From Micropterix aruncella (lineage: Eukaryota > Arthropoda > Insecta > Lepidoptera > Micropterigidae), in contig OX155952.1 in NCBI GenBank assembly GCA_944548615.1, forward strand, positions 26,910,418 through 26,974,417: a DNA stretch of 64,000 bases, read 5' to 3'. The position numbers and the translations under genes were made by a program. The notes under the pieces were generated by a model that saw only the letters and a program-made list of their open reading frames with translations, was not told the DNA's origin and did no database searches. This document shows, one piece after another, positions 46,633 to 58,052 of this stretch; positions within the stretch are counted from its first letter, which is position 1; every line of letters begins with the position of its first letter.

Positions 46633-49600
46633 AGAAATTGTTTCATCCCACGGTGACAAGGCGACAATATCGTTATAACTAGGAATAATATGATGGGTTC
46701 ACTTGCAGCAACTGAGAGTCGACATATCCACAATACACAAATGCTCTTTGATCTTGGAGTTCGTCTTATAGTACAGTCTAGTAGTCAAAACAACTTATTT
46801 AAACCCTTATCTGAGATCCGGCATTTTGTGGCGCTCGTATTGTTTTAAACACCAGCGCTACTAATAAAAGACAAAAATATTTTCGAATCTAAAAATTCAT
46901 GAATTATCTGGTTTTCTTTTGGAACTAAATAATAAAATATATTTCAACGATTTTTATTCAATATATTAAAGCATAATTCCTCTAATCTACAATAAGTGCT
47001 GGAGTATAATTTCCACTTGATCGAAAAACTTATCTTTGGGCTCAGCCGTTTATTTCATTTGGGTCCAAAATCAGTACGCTGGATTCCCCACGATTACGAA
47101 GCAAAAACCCTCAGATGGGTTAAGAATTGATGAGCTTAAAGAAACTACATTTTTTCAACCCCCAAGACTAGTTTATTTTCATGGAGTCTTATTGCAATAT
47201 CTAGGCCGGCATTTGTAGCATCGCGTGGTAAAAAGAGGTCACCCATCCATGCACTGACCACGCCCAACGCTGCTCAACTTAGGTAACAACGAGAATTGGG
47301 CTGTCAACGTTGCTAGGGACGCTGCTATCACTCTTTCTCTAAACAGAGTAAAATAACAACATAGAGTAGACTCGTCAATTTTCTACATCCTTAGAAAACT
47401 AAATCATGTGCAATGCTCCATATGAAGTTGAAAAACTCCCCATCGTTCGATTCTCATGATGTCCCTTCTATAAATATTACTTCATTGCAGTGGAAAATAT
47501 TCTAAAATCCGTACTTTATGTCAGCTGTTTAAACAGACCAGACGATTATAATACAGCTCCTTCGGCTTCTTCGTCCCTTTGCAAAGGATAAACAGTAGCG
47601 CCTCGTCGTCGGCTAGATCAGTCAACTTTGTAAGTCGGCTACTTATTACGATTTGGAGCCTCGTCTATATCAGGGCCTGTTCAAACAACGTGTTTGATCA
47701 GCGTCCCGTTTTATTACGATGAAAAATGCCGCGAGGCTCATTGTGGACGGCCCCAGGTATGGCCACCTCGTTAACCGCTTTTCAGATCGAGATACTGTAC
47801 ATTGATTCACGCTATAGTGAGCGATGCGATGGAGACAGCCATGCTAGGCATAACGCCGCGCCGTCGCCAAATACAAGGTCGAATAGCACATCAGTAAGTA
47901 GACAAACGACAACGAAACACGCAATGCATAGATCAACGTGCATCTTTCAAAAGCTTTTAATGCCGTACGGTTCGTCGCATCGACACAACTTTTTAAACAT
48001 CCGAATAGAACTCTTGTCGTTTTCCCCAAGGAAGATTGATAGTTCTGTTTTATTTCCGTTTAATCTAAGAGATACACCGCACGTGCTCGTATCTGTTCTA
48101 AACCGACGTGCATTTTGTTACCACGTGGCCTCCTTTAAATTGTATGAGTGCTCACATGTACAAGCATACTCGGCGGCTTTTCTTTGATGTTTTTTTTTTT
48201 CTTTTCAATCTGTTGTAAGATCTAACCGCATTCGTACCGTTCCGCCCACATTCAGCACCAAACTCGACCGCTCTCTTATATATCATGATAACCGGGATTG
48301 CGAGGGAATGTTTCAGTCTAAGAGTATATAGTCATACAAATGGTTTCAGTGAATCCTTAATAGTTAGTTCACAATTATTACTTATAGTATTTTTCGCCTA
48401 TTTATAAATTGGGAATCAACTGTAAATAGCAATTGTAAATACCCAGATATAAAAATGTAATTTTGTTATTTTTTGACTACGGAAAATCGCGTACTAACTA
48501 TAGATTATTAAAATTTACATTTTTTTAAATACATTTTAGATTTTTTAAAATCTTAAATTATAGCTTAAAGCGAATAAAAACGTATTTATATTTGTTTTTT
48601 TATGAAGTAATTATTTGAAATCATTTAAATTGTATTACTTACGTATCTGAACTTTATGATTAAATTGCTATTCATGCAGATGACCAATATTTTTTATGAC
48701 AAGTTTAAAAAAAAAAAGAAATATCAGATGGCGCGAAAACTGTTATACCTACCTACTGTATGAGGCGGGAGTGCGGCGAATGACCGCGATTTAGCCGTTT
48801 CTTGCAGCGCCCTCTTGTCAGCTCTATCCAGAATTATCTAAATTTCCATAAAGTGCATGAACAATGTTAAAATGCAATGTAATTGTAAGTTTCTACAATC
48901 TGTAATGATTTATTGAAATAAATTTGTCTTTGAAATGTTTATAGATTTGCTATCTCTAATTTCACTTTATTTTGTGAAAAATTTAATTTTCGGTTTTAAT
49001 TTTTGCTGCGTTTCGTTACAAATCTCCTAATACGTTACAATCGTTTCGTTACGTTTCTAATACGTTTCGGTATAATCTCCTAATCTCCTAATACCCACCC
49101 ATTCACTCCCCCTTCGAAGGGGAAGTGAATGGGTGGTAAGGTAAACGCTCACATGTGGCAAGACAGCTGTCCTAAACCTACCACAGCCGGTCGTTAGTCC
49201 GGAATCCACCGTTCACCTCCCAGAAGTGTAATAATTATATATGCTGGGCCCGATTTCGGTCGATGAATTCCATGGCAGCTCCGTTCGTATTTTATTTCTG
49301 CTGCGTATTCAAAAGGCTGCAATGGGTGCTGAAGAAATAGTATAACTACCAAAAGATGCTGGAAATCCATAGGAGCCTCTACATGATCTTATCCCCTTTT
49401 CGCAATGTTTTATAATTCACCGGCGTGTGAAATCCCATTACCCAAAATCTTCAGGTAATGCACACACAATATACTCGCGTACAACCGCTCTAATTTCTCC
49501 TATTCACGGTGCGGATCAACAAAGGTGCGCGTCTATTTGAGGCGAAATCGTTCGTATGAGCAGCACAATGCGCGGGAGATCCAACAAAGGCATAATATTC

Positions 49601-50523
49601 GGGGCTCCATACAGAATCTCTCCTTTTATTTATAATGTCAGGGAGCGAGCTCCGCGGGGATAATCCGGGTCGGTGTTAAATATTACCGAATTGATCCGAA
49701 CATGTGCTCGCCGACTGGAGCAGAAATAGGTGAGCGTTTTTACACGCGTTGGCGGCTTTGTGACGATGATAAGAAGTGCGCATAAGATTTTCGCTTGTGG
49801 GATTTCGGCAGCTGTCTAATGTTTCACCCGTGGGTTGCGAGTTGTGACTGTGACCCTAAAGATAAAAAATAAAAGAGACCCATTACCAAAATCACCGATG
49901 CAAATGATCAATTTCTAATCATAATCTGATTCGTTCAGTCTGTCGGACCTGATTTTTGCACGGTCCAAAAATATTTTTTTTCCAAATGATTTTTATGAAA
50001 TCTTAAATTTCTGAAATGTCATGAATATATGAAAAAAATATCTATGCATTATGCGCACTTTTCATTAAACTTTTGATCACAGTACGGTTAAAAGCGTGAG
50101 GATTTTTGATTGTTCCACCCCTCCCCCCCCCCCCCCAGGTTTAATTCCTGAGAAAAATATTTATGTATTTGTTTTAAATATCATTCCTTTAATACCGCCA
50201 AAAAAATGCCAATCTGTGATTTAATCTTCTGATACTATCCTAATATTATTAAGTACCTTATTTGTCGCAACTCTTACGGAATTATGAAATAGTTTGATGT
50301 TTTCCTATTACATATTTTCTCTTAAAAACGGCTCTTTTACGATTTTGATGATATGTTTTGATAGCTAATGACTGTTTCCCTACTGTCGTTTTCAGAAAAA
50401 ATGTGGTTTTTCCCATTCTTGTACAATTTGAGCAGCTTGCTAGTAGTGTCGGTCCCTTTATATCAATATAGTTTCAACTTTAATTTCAACATTAGAACTC
50501 GATTAAAATCCGAATATCAAACT
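46633..50523. other. no gene recognised; GC-richer patches
   Basis: No supported coding region. The 153-codon frame 47726-48187 is open but lacks domains and splice context. Poly-C runs for 14 bases at 50123-50136. The stretch 49230-49860 is relatively GC-rich and unique in the window and may be regulatory DNA close to the receptor exon. Confidence 0.4.
47237..47283 (-). repeat. 5S rRNA-derived fragment
   Basis: On the - strand it reads 'aagttgagcagcgttgggc', then 'gtggtcagtgcatggatggg' and 'tgacc', closely following the second half of eukaryotic 5S rRNA (AAGTTAAGCAGCGTCGGGC...TAGTACTTGGATGGGTGACC). This includes the part bound by TFIIIA. The first half and the paired 3' end are missing, so it is a pseudogene piece or a 5S-derived SINE. 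Confidence 0.6.
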
Positions 50524-51240
50524 TGGGTTGTCAATTACAACGGGTGAACCCGTCACCACAGGAAGTTTTAAGATAGTGATCGTTCTATCTCCCATGAGGT
50601 GAGCCTAAATGACTTAGAGACAATACAAATCTACCGTCTAGCTAAGCCGACGTGCCTGTCAAAGGCCAACGCCTTACGGCGAGGCACCGGGAAAGGTAAC
50701 CAGCGGGTAGCGTCGCCCCCTGACTGCCAGGTTTGGAAGGATATCTCCGTTGGAATTAACCATCAGCATACCTCTAACCTCCCGATTGGTTACAGGTCCT
50801 AAGTCGCTTGCGCGACCCCACCTGCCGTATATTCAGCGGTGATTTAATTTGAATCTGTCGCGGGCCATTATCATCTTTTGCCCGACTCTGAATTCAGGAT
50901 CAGGTAGCTAATTGGTCATTTCATGAGTGGTTGGCGACAGGTCAACATCCACCCGCGCTGCCTAGGAGACAGTATATTTCCATAGTCTCCACACTCCTTC
51001 AGTAATTAGTGAGAGTGCATAACCGATTGACTGACACCGCACGGTATGCAAACCGTCCAGTAGCGCAGGAGGGCAACCCCCCAGGGAAAACCGATCCATC
51101 AGCCGCGAGAGCTGAGACGCGAAATTCCTACCCAGGCTAGCCCCTCACGCGGGTAGGCTACTTAATAGGAGCTGAATCGTGAATAGGCCGACTCAAGGAC
51201 ACATTGGATCTTATGGCCCAATCTGCACTAAACCATTTGC
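50524..51240 (-). repeat. dispersed repeat 'family A', most complete copy
   Basis: About 715 bp in reverse orientation, uninterrupted. On the - strand it starts 'gtgcagattgggccataag' and continues 'cagctcctattaagtagcc', 'ggaatttcgcgtctcagc', 'tttgcataccgtgcggtg', 'ggttatgcactctcact', 'ggtggatgttgacctgtcgc', 'cggtgcctcgccgtaagg', and ends 'gggttcacccgttgtaattg'. It serves as the reference for the other copies. It has no inverted termini and no ORF with a domain. Confidence 0.65.
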
Positions 51241-51976
51241 TACCAATACCATTCGAATGTCAAGTGCGATTTCGACGCACGATCATTCTCGTCGCCAATT
51301 TAATAGTTTACATCTAATAATATCTGTGAGCATGATTATCATCTGGATCGCGATGTATCAAATGTCTGCTTATTTCTCATAATTCTTTATCGTATTTTAT
51401 GTATTCAAATCCATAAATAGGTTTTTTTAACGGCCGTCCACAAGTCATCGGCATAATAACCCGCGAGAAAACACCTCAGATGCCAAGTCTCTCTCACGAT
51501 CCGCGAGCCGACTCAGTAATCGCGTACATCGACTGGACGGATCGTTTATAGAGCCGCTATGCTATATTGGGTGAGGCCAAGAGCGGGCAAAAACGATCAA
51601 GATGCGTCCGAGCGGCAGGAAATGTCGCCTGATCGTCGATTGCCGATTTGATGCGTTCGCGATCGGTCTCCGCGAACGAACGCGAGATGACATAAACGGC
51701 GACTTAATAAACTATAATACGCATCATAGTAATATACAGCATAATGAGGCTCAGATGACGTAAAATATATTGATGATATTGATATTATGTGTGAAAGGGT
51801 GTCTTGAGACTCTTTTATGGCAGCAGTTTCTAATCTACTTCAAACCTGTCTATACACTACAGATAAAACATACTATAGTAACATACTATTCTATGGGCCA
51901 AACTAGTTATAGATAAAACTGAATAAAATAAGAAAGAAATAATCCGAATAACGATTTTTTTCTCTATTGTCCACAG
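51241..51976 (+). other. intron sequence before the first visible receptor exon
   Basis: The stretch 51420-51720 is moderately GC-rich, with short repeated words around cgcgagc/gcgaacg, and is unique within the window. It may be regulatory. It ends in a pyrimidine-rich tract and the acceptor 'attgtccacag' at 51966-51976. Confidence 0.4.
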
Positions 51977-52104
51977 GTTTATCCGCCGAATTGTACTACG
52001 TTCGTGAGGGTCAAATCAACGACTATGCACTTAACTTCATAGTCCCCGTACCAGCATCTATTGGAGAACTACATTTCACTTGGCAGAGCTTGGCTGGGCG
52101 ACCC
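51977..52104 (+). CDS. Ryk/Derailed receptor, internal exon: first part of the WIF domain
   Basis: The exon follows acceptor ccacag and ends at donor CCC|gtaagt. It begins with two bases of a split codon (G|GT), then reads LSAELYYVREGQINDYALN, FIVPVPASIGELHFTWQ and SLAGRP (42 codons). This is the strongly conserved start of the WIF domain of Ryk/Derailed receptors, which binds Wnt5. Splice phases are 1 at the start and 0 at the end. The preceding exon should encode the signal peptide and end in a Gly codon, and I could not find it between 1 and 51976. The family is certain. Which paralogue (drl, Drl-2 or dnt) is not. Confidence 0.93.
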
Positions 52105-52259
52105 GTAAGTAAAATTATTATTTGAGACGATAATTTATATATGTATAACAGAGATCAGAACCATAAACTTACATGGATGGTTCCAATGTGGACGAAGGCA
52201 GGGAAGACCGGGATAGTAGGAGAATTTTTAAGTATATATTTTTTTCTTCAATTTGTGTA

Positions 52260-52476
52260 GAAGGGGAAGACTCCTAACGCTGGACGGCACCTAGCGTCGG
52301 ACACTAATAGTATCTCGACAAGTCGCTGCGCGATCGATACCAAGACGGGTGAAAAGGGTGCGGCGAAGCGTACGTTTTTCCTTTTCCTACGTCTTTGTAT
52401 CGATCGCGCCGCGACTTGTCGGCATACTATTAGTGTCCGACGCTGGGTGCCGTCCGGCTTTAGGGGACTTCCCCCT
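52260..52476. mobile_element. 215-bp MITE with inverted repeats of about 77 bp
   Basis: The left arm 'aggggaagactcctaacgc', 'ggacggcacctagcgtcgg', 'acactaatagtat', 'gacaagtcgctgcgcgat' returns inverted on the right as 'atcgcgccgcgacttgtcgg', 'tagtgtccgacgctgggtgcc' and 'ggggacttcccc'. The central loop is about 60 bp. It lies only about 155 bp inside the intron. No transposase is present. Confidence 0.8.
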
Positions 52477-53717
52477 AATTATGCTTCAAATATAGGATAT
52501 GCAGATGATCCGTTCCTACACGATCAAAACGGACTTACTATATACAAAATCTGACAAAATATTAATAAAGACCTCATTACCTATCGAAATAATTCCCATG
52601 TTAAATTAAATATATTTAGTGATATTTACTGATTTTAGAGTTTTTTTTTGCGTTTCTTGATTAATCTTGGGAGATGAAATAAAAATCACAATAAATTAAA
52701 CAATTCTAAAATTGCGTTATATAAAAAAAAAAAAACACTAAAATTAAATATCTCAGAAAATCGGGATTTTCTGCACCGCAATATTTGGGATACAGTGATG
52801 ATTATTCGCTATCTCTCCATTGATACTCGTTTTTTTTCTGGCTTGTCCTTTACTGTAATGTTTGCAATGTTTTTTTTTGTTTATTCAGCGGAGTCTGTAC
52901 TTGTAAAAAATGCTTTTTTTTAAGTCACAGATAGAACAGTATGCTTTCAAGAGTTCTTTTCACGGATCACTTTTATTTTAAAACAGTATTTTTTAAATTA
53001 AAGTAATCTTTTATTGCGTTTCATCGTGTTGTAACGTTTGACAGTCTTAAGAGAGTGTGTTTTGTTATTAATTAAAAACATCGATAGTTATCGAGAAGGC
53101 GCCCAATTCGAAATTCGACTCCGTGCCGTTTAGCACGAGCGGCTGCGCGGCTACAGGCGAGGCAAAGCGGTGCACAATTTTCGAAACAGAGTTGGAGATG
53201 CATCTACAAAACTTGTGACTCACGTTGGAAATAGTTTTGCTTGAGATTTGAATATGCAAATGGGGATCGCGAGGCCGCGGCGGCCGCATCGGCGAAGCGG
53301 AGCATTCTCGAGGGAGATCACGACCATCTGGATCGCTACCAACAGAACGGCCACTGGAAGAACAGTCACGCTCACATTTCCATTGCTAAACCGTGGATGG
53401 CTATCTGCGCCGTGGGCAACAAATCTGATAATAATACGCGAACGTTGAATATTATACGGAGCTTCTGAACAGACCTATATAATAAGCAGGGTGAGTGTTT
53501 TCTGTTTTCCAGCAAAACTTGATTATCCTTGGTCGTATAGGAAAAAAATAAGATGCAATAAATGCGAACTACTACAACGACAGCAATCATCTGATATTGA
53601 TTAGTATTATTCACAATAATTACCCATTTATTATCTAACTAATTTCATGCCGTTTTCTTTTTATCATAATGACGCACGTGGATGCTTATATTCTGTCGTA
53701 AAAACTGTGTACGAATT
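52477..53717. other. intronic stretch with a GC-rich unique patch
   Basis: 53070-53470 is GC-rich with overlapping frames on both strands (about 75 codons, one with an Ala-rich start). No frame has matching splice sites or a known domain, so I treat it as non-coding, possibly an intronic enhancer. Confidence 0.4.
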
Positions 53718-53878
53718 GTTAACATTGTCAGATGACATTTTCATCGGTTAATACATATGATACATTCAATCCACCGACCCAAAATATTGCAGCTGGCAAC
53801 GTTCGGCGACATTCTGAAAATGGAAATAAACTCTATGTTCATTTTCTAGCGCCTATTTTTGTACTTTTCCCCTTATAT

Positions 53879-55700
53879 CAGGGTGGGCGAAACCCGGGTT
53901 TTATCAAAAAAATATCTGCCCACTGGGTTATTTCGAGTTTTTTCGGGGATTTTCGGGCTTTTTCGGGGAATTTCGGGTTTTTTTGGAGTTAATGAGAATT
54001 TTAAATGAATATATTTTAATTTTACATTTTATTTTATTTTATTACCATTTTATTGAGCTCTTTTTTTGATCCTCGGCTCGGTCTAGTTATACAAACCACC
54101 AAATAGGAAACAGCTTGGCGGAAAGCTTTTGGATGAAGCTGCGAAGAACATAGAATCCCGAATGAAAGAAGAGTTAAAAAATTCTGCGATTACTTTGGTT
54201 CAAGATGGTTGGTCTAGCATCACAAACGATTCAATCATTGAAACAGACTCGACTCTCGGGTCGAGGGTCTACCTTGTCGATGCAATAGATACCGGCTCAA
54301 ACAAGAAAACATCTGCCTACTGTGCATCAATTGCTGAAAACGTCATTCGTAAAATTGAAGAGCAATACGATAAAAAGGTATTTGCACTATGTACAGACAA
54401 CGAAAATAAAATGATAAAGATGAGAGAGATTCTGAACCAACCAGATAAATTCGCCAAGCTCTTGACATATGGCTGTAATGCTCATTACCTCAATTTGTTG
54501 GAGAAAGATGTGGCACCACCTCAATAGTGAAACATATTGTCGTCGTCGTACACAAATACTTCCGCAACCATCATCAACCTCATGCCTGGTTGAAAGAAAA
54601 AGGAGGCCGAATGCCGCAACTGCCCAATGACTCGCGCTGGAACTCACAGGAAGATTGCCACTCACAGATTGTTTATCTCGAATTATCACAAATATCTTGA
54701 AGTTCCCACGGATATTGAAGCTAATCCTGACCCGCAAATACAGTTCGATGTAGGGGCAGCTCGTGTGCTTGACAATGTTGGGCTTCATACACAAGCCATC
54801 CATCTTCAGAAGCAATTGAAGGAAGTTTCCGTGGCGCTGGACAAACTACAGGCTGACGATACGACTATATCTGATGCAGATGAAGTATGGCTTGATCTGA
54901 TGGAAAGTCATGAACTTGAGCCCTACAGGACGGCCGTAAGTGCGAGGTTCAATGATGCGATGCAACCTTTTCACTTCTTGGCGAATATGATGGATCCGCG
55001 ATACTACGGTCGGCTCCTGAAACCAGATCAAGAGAAAATGGCCGAAGAATGGGTAACGAAGCATTACTCTGAGTTCATGGCTGGTGTTTTGGCATTCTCA
55101 ATCAAGGACACTGATGTATACCCGTCTACTTTATTCCATGAAATGTAGTCTCGAAAATTTTACCCAGTAAATGATGGAAAAACGTGGGCCAAAAAACGGA
55201 AAAGATGGAAGTGGTGATTGACCAAAACAAATTGCCCAATGGATTTTGCTCATTTTTATCCACATTACACACTTTTCTGACCAGTTCTGCATCAATTGAA
55301 ATACTTTTCTCAACATTTGGAATGATCTGGAGTAAATTATGGAACAGACTGGGTGTGGAAAAAGCCCAGAAACTAGTGTCACTATACCAATATCTCCTGG
55401 ACAAGAATATGTGTGAGTGGGATTGGTGAATTGAAGTAACACTATTAATTAAAGTGTATTAAATTGTTTAACTTAACTTCGCTTTTACTATACATACATA
55501 TATATGTCACAAATACATCCTTTTTTTTTCTTTTTGATAAAATATAATATAAATGCTATATCCGTTCATTGATTTAATTATTATAAACAAGTATTTTTTT
55601 CAAAAACCCACATTCAAAAACCCTCGGGTTTTTTCAGGTGGGTTTTACCCAATTTAACCCAGTGGGTTTTTTCGGGTTGGGGAAAATCAAGCCAACCCTG
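53879..55700 (+). mobile_element. hAT transposon with a perfect 8-bp target duplication
   Basis: The ends are CAGGGTGGGCGAAACCC (53879) and, inverted, CAGGGTTGGCTTGATT (from 55700). The flanks are ccttatat (53871-53878) and ccttatat (55701-55708). Subterminal DNA is packed with gggtt(t)/aaccc-like words. It carries a shortened transposase on the + strand. The 1.8 kb length is below that of an intact element of this type, and the N-terminal zinc-finger part is missing. Confidence 0.92.
54129..55429 (+). pseudogene. hAT transposase remnant (DUF659 type)
   Basis: 54129-54527 encodes the DUF659 core (AITLVQDGWSSITND, SRVYLVDAIDTGSNKKT, KVFALCTDNENKM, LTYGCNAHYLNLLEKDV) and ends at a stop. The reading continues in other frames to 54627-55148 (DEVWLDLMES, FLANMMDPRYYGRLL) and 55184-55429, the C-terminal dimerisation domain (SIEILFSTFGMIWSKL, NRLGVEKAQKLVSLYQ). 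The N-terminal BED finger is absent, and there are at least two frame breaks (about 54530-54630 and 55150). It is dead, but easily recognised as hAT. Confidence 0.85.
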
Positions 55701-56242
55701 CCTTATATATCGCGATATTTTAAGATAGTTAAGATTTTCCAAACTTTCTTAATTTTTAACATTGCCAGATGACATTTTCAGCGGTTAAAACTTATGAAAT
55801 CATTCAATTCACCAACCCAAATTTTACACATTAACATTCGGCGACATTCTGAAATTGAACATAAACCATGTTCTCTTTTATAAACAAGCGTCTACCTTCG
55901 TACTTTTCCCTCATATATCGAGACATTTTAAGATAGTTATGATATTCCAAACTTTTTCAAATTCAAAGCCTCGTATTTTTTTACTTTTTGGGTCACATAC
56001 TTAAAGCCTAGGATGAGTTGTAACACTCATATTTATCCATGGATTAAGATCCATCGGAGCGGAGCGCCGCTGCCGCGCTGTCTGATTTAACTTTGTGATA
56101 TAAAATAACATCCAAACGTGTTTATTTAACTTAAATAATTTGCTTTCATATACTAGACGTCAAGAGACGATAATAGTACACTATATTTTATATATTATTT
56201 TTTCAACGAATTATATAAGCTACACCGGAAAGAACCCTCAAC

Positions 56243-56364
56243 AAAAACCGGATGGCCACTTTTAGGTAGTATTATTCCTCAAGAAAAACCGGATGGCCAC
56301 TTTTTGGTAGTATTATTCCTCAAGAAAAACCGGATGGCCACTTTTTGGTAGTATTATTGTCAAG
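56243..56364 (+). repeat. 41-bp tandem repeat, three copies
   Basis: Units 'aaaaaccggatggccacttt', 'ttggtagtattattcctcaag' begin at 56243, 56284 and 56325. The third is cut at 'tattattgtcaag'. Confidence 0.9.
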
Positions 56365-57507
56365 ACGCAATCCGTTTTTTTCATATCCATTAAACAGTAT
56401 TGATTATTCAGCAATCAGTATATGATGGAAATGATGAAACAGGTAAAAAAGATAAAAAAAAAAAACAGAAAATAGGTAAGGTAACATTATACAGGTTGAC
56501 TTGGTAATCGGGTATCGCATTACTAGGGGTGATTTTGTACATCAAACAAATCAAGTAAATTGAAAAAAGAAAAAGAAACGATTTCTACATTCAAAAGTTA
56601 TTTTTATTTTAGCTATCAAAAAAAGTTGTAGGTTAGGTTACCTTCTGTACCTAAAAAACTCCCAATACAAACCATGTAAAAAGTAATAAAAAAACTGTAT
56701 TTATGTTTAGTTTAATATATAGAATCATCTCTATAAATGCGACATTTGTTTATGAAGTTATATTTAGCAAGTGAATTTCAAAAATAAATTATAATAACAG
56801 CATGCATTCAAGTAGTCGTTTATAGTATGTTATAGTATGCTTTTTTACCATGTATTTAATACGATGCTTAAATTATTTTACTACATGCTCTTAACAACTC
56901 CCGATGAATTCGGTTGTATAAAATCATTGTCCCATAAAAGAAGGTCCGACTGGTCTTCCCAAGGCTCGTTGACTGCATTAGCGGTTCACACTCATACAAA
57001 GTGGAGGGACGTCTCCGCTTCTTCGAGGCCAAAATCTGTATGTCGGTCTTAGATGTCCCATCCGATGTAGGTGCTTATTCAACTTGCAGTGACGCGTGAG
57101 GAGTCCTGTGAATGTATCTGGTTCCTGCTTAGTTTTAGTAGCTTGGAGGTTTTTGTGCGAGTGTTTTATTATTATTATTTTTTTGCAACGTTGTCCTGGT
57201 ATATTCTGCCAGTATTGGTGAGTGTTTTGTCCCTCCTGTTCGTTTAACTTTGAGTTGCTGTGGTCTTTTATATGCCTTAGAATGGTTCTAGACATTAGAT
57301 TGGTCGTAGGGCTCCTTTTTAGCTAACGGGTCTGCTTATTCCTTCCCATTAATCCCTTTGTAGATAAGCATAGTCATAGAATAGACCGAGGTCTTTAAGT
57401 CCTTAGGTGCACTCCAAGACAATCTTTCAATTGATTTCAGGCGGTAAGATAGCTCTTAGAACCGCTTGGTTATCTGATGGCATGTTCGGTGTGGACTATC
57501 TATACTT
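56365..57507. other. intronic stretch, no gene recognised
   Basis: A 105-codon - strand frame (57295-56978) contains HIKDHSNSKL and other polar segments without a known domain. It could be a LINE-derived tail but cannot be assigned. The rest is AT-rich. Confidence 0.35.
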
Positions 57508-58052
57508 GAGGGGGGCGTTTTTCAACTATTTTCATCGATAACTCCACTCCCTTACCGTGACCTACCCCCCCCCCCCCCCCCACCTGTGTTTTTAATGGTA
57601 ACGAAAAAAAACATTTTTTTGGAAGACATTTTATGTTTTCGTGTTTTTTTTGTCTGTAATGCAATGGCATTACATTAGTCTATATACGTCATCATTGCGT
57701 TAGTCTATATACGAAAATGATAATAACTAAATACTTAAGAGGCCTAAAAATATAAAAGTATTGTTATTCGAACGTTAAAAGACCACTCTAGCTAAAATCA
57801 CAAAGATTTTTTTTTGATATTAATGAATATCAAAAAAATCTTTGTGATATTAGTTAGAGTGGTCTTTTAACGTTCGAATAACAATAATGTTATATTTTTA
57901 GGCCTCTTAAGTATTTAGTTATTGCCATTTTCGTATATAGACTAACGTTATCGTAATGAAAAAATAAAAATGGCTGCCATTCCTGGGGGTCGGGGGTAGG
58001 TGACGGTAAGGGGGTGGATTTATGGATAAAAATAGTTGAAAACTGCCCCCTC
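57508..58052. mobile_element. 545-bp palindromic MITE
   Basis: The ends are 'gagggggg(c)gtttttcaac' (57508) and its inverse 'gttgaaaactgccccctc' (ending 58052). The arms include 'taccgtgacctaccccc', 'tagtctatatacg', 'aactaaatacttaagaggcc' and 'cgaacgttaaaagaccactc', and extend to the centre at about 57826 ('gatattaatgaatatc'). Nearly the whole element folds back on itself. The left arm contains a run of 17 C (57565-57581). It has no coding capacity, and no target duplication could be fixed. Confidence 0.85.

Larger units (their letters stand above)
53718..55965 (+). repeat. tandem duplication of about 205 bp, one copy split by a hAT
   Basis: Copy 1 (53718-53878 plus 55701-55754) and copy 2 (about 55755-55965) share 'cagatgacattttca', 'cggcgacattctgaaa', 'cgtacttttccc' and 'gacattttaagatagtta' in the same order. 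The hAT at 53879-55700 sits inside copy 1 at 'ccttatat'. The copies have diverged by roughly 20 percent by eye, so the duplication is old and came before the insertion. Confidence 0.8.

Noticed and set aside
47726..48187. 153-codon open frame as a host gene
   Set aside because: No domain, no splice context, and mixed composition. Length alone is not enough.
49690..49731. Short frame ending 'gaaatag|gtgagc' with the right splice phase for exon 1
   Set aside because: The peptide MCSPTGAEI is short and polar, with no signal sequence and no resemblance to Drl N-termini.
53241..53468. 75-codon Ala-rich frame as an alternative receptor exon
   Set aside because: No flanking splice sites in register, no conserved motif, and overlapping frames on both strands.
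57565..57581. Long poly-C runs (also 2992-3004, 50123-50136) as functional i-motif or G-quadruplex sites
   Set aside because: Single homopolymer runs, one inside a MITE arm. No evidence beyond composition, and prone to sequencing error.
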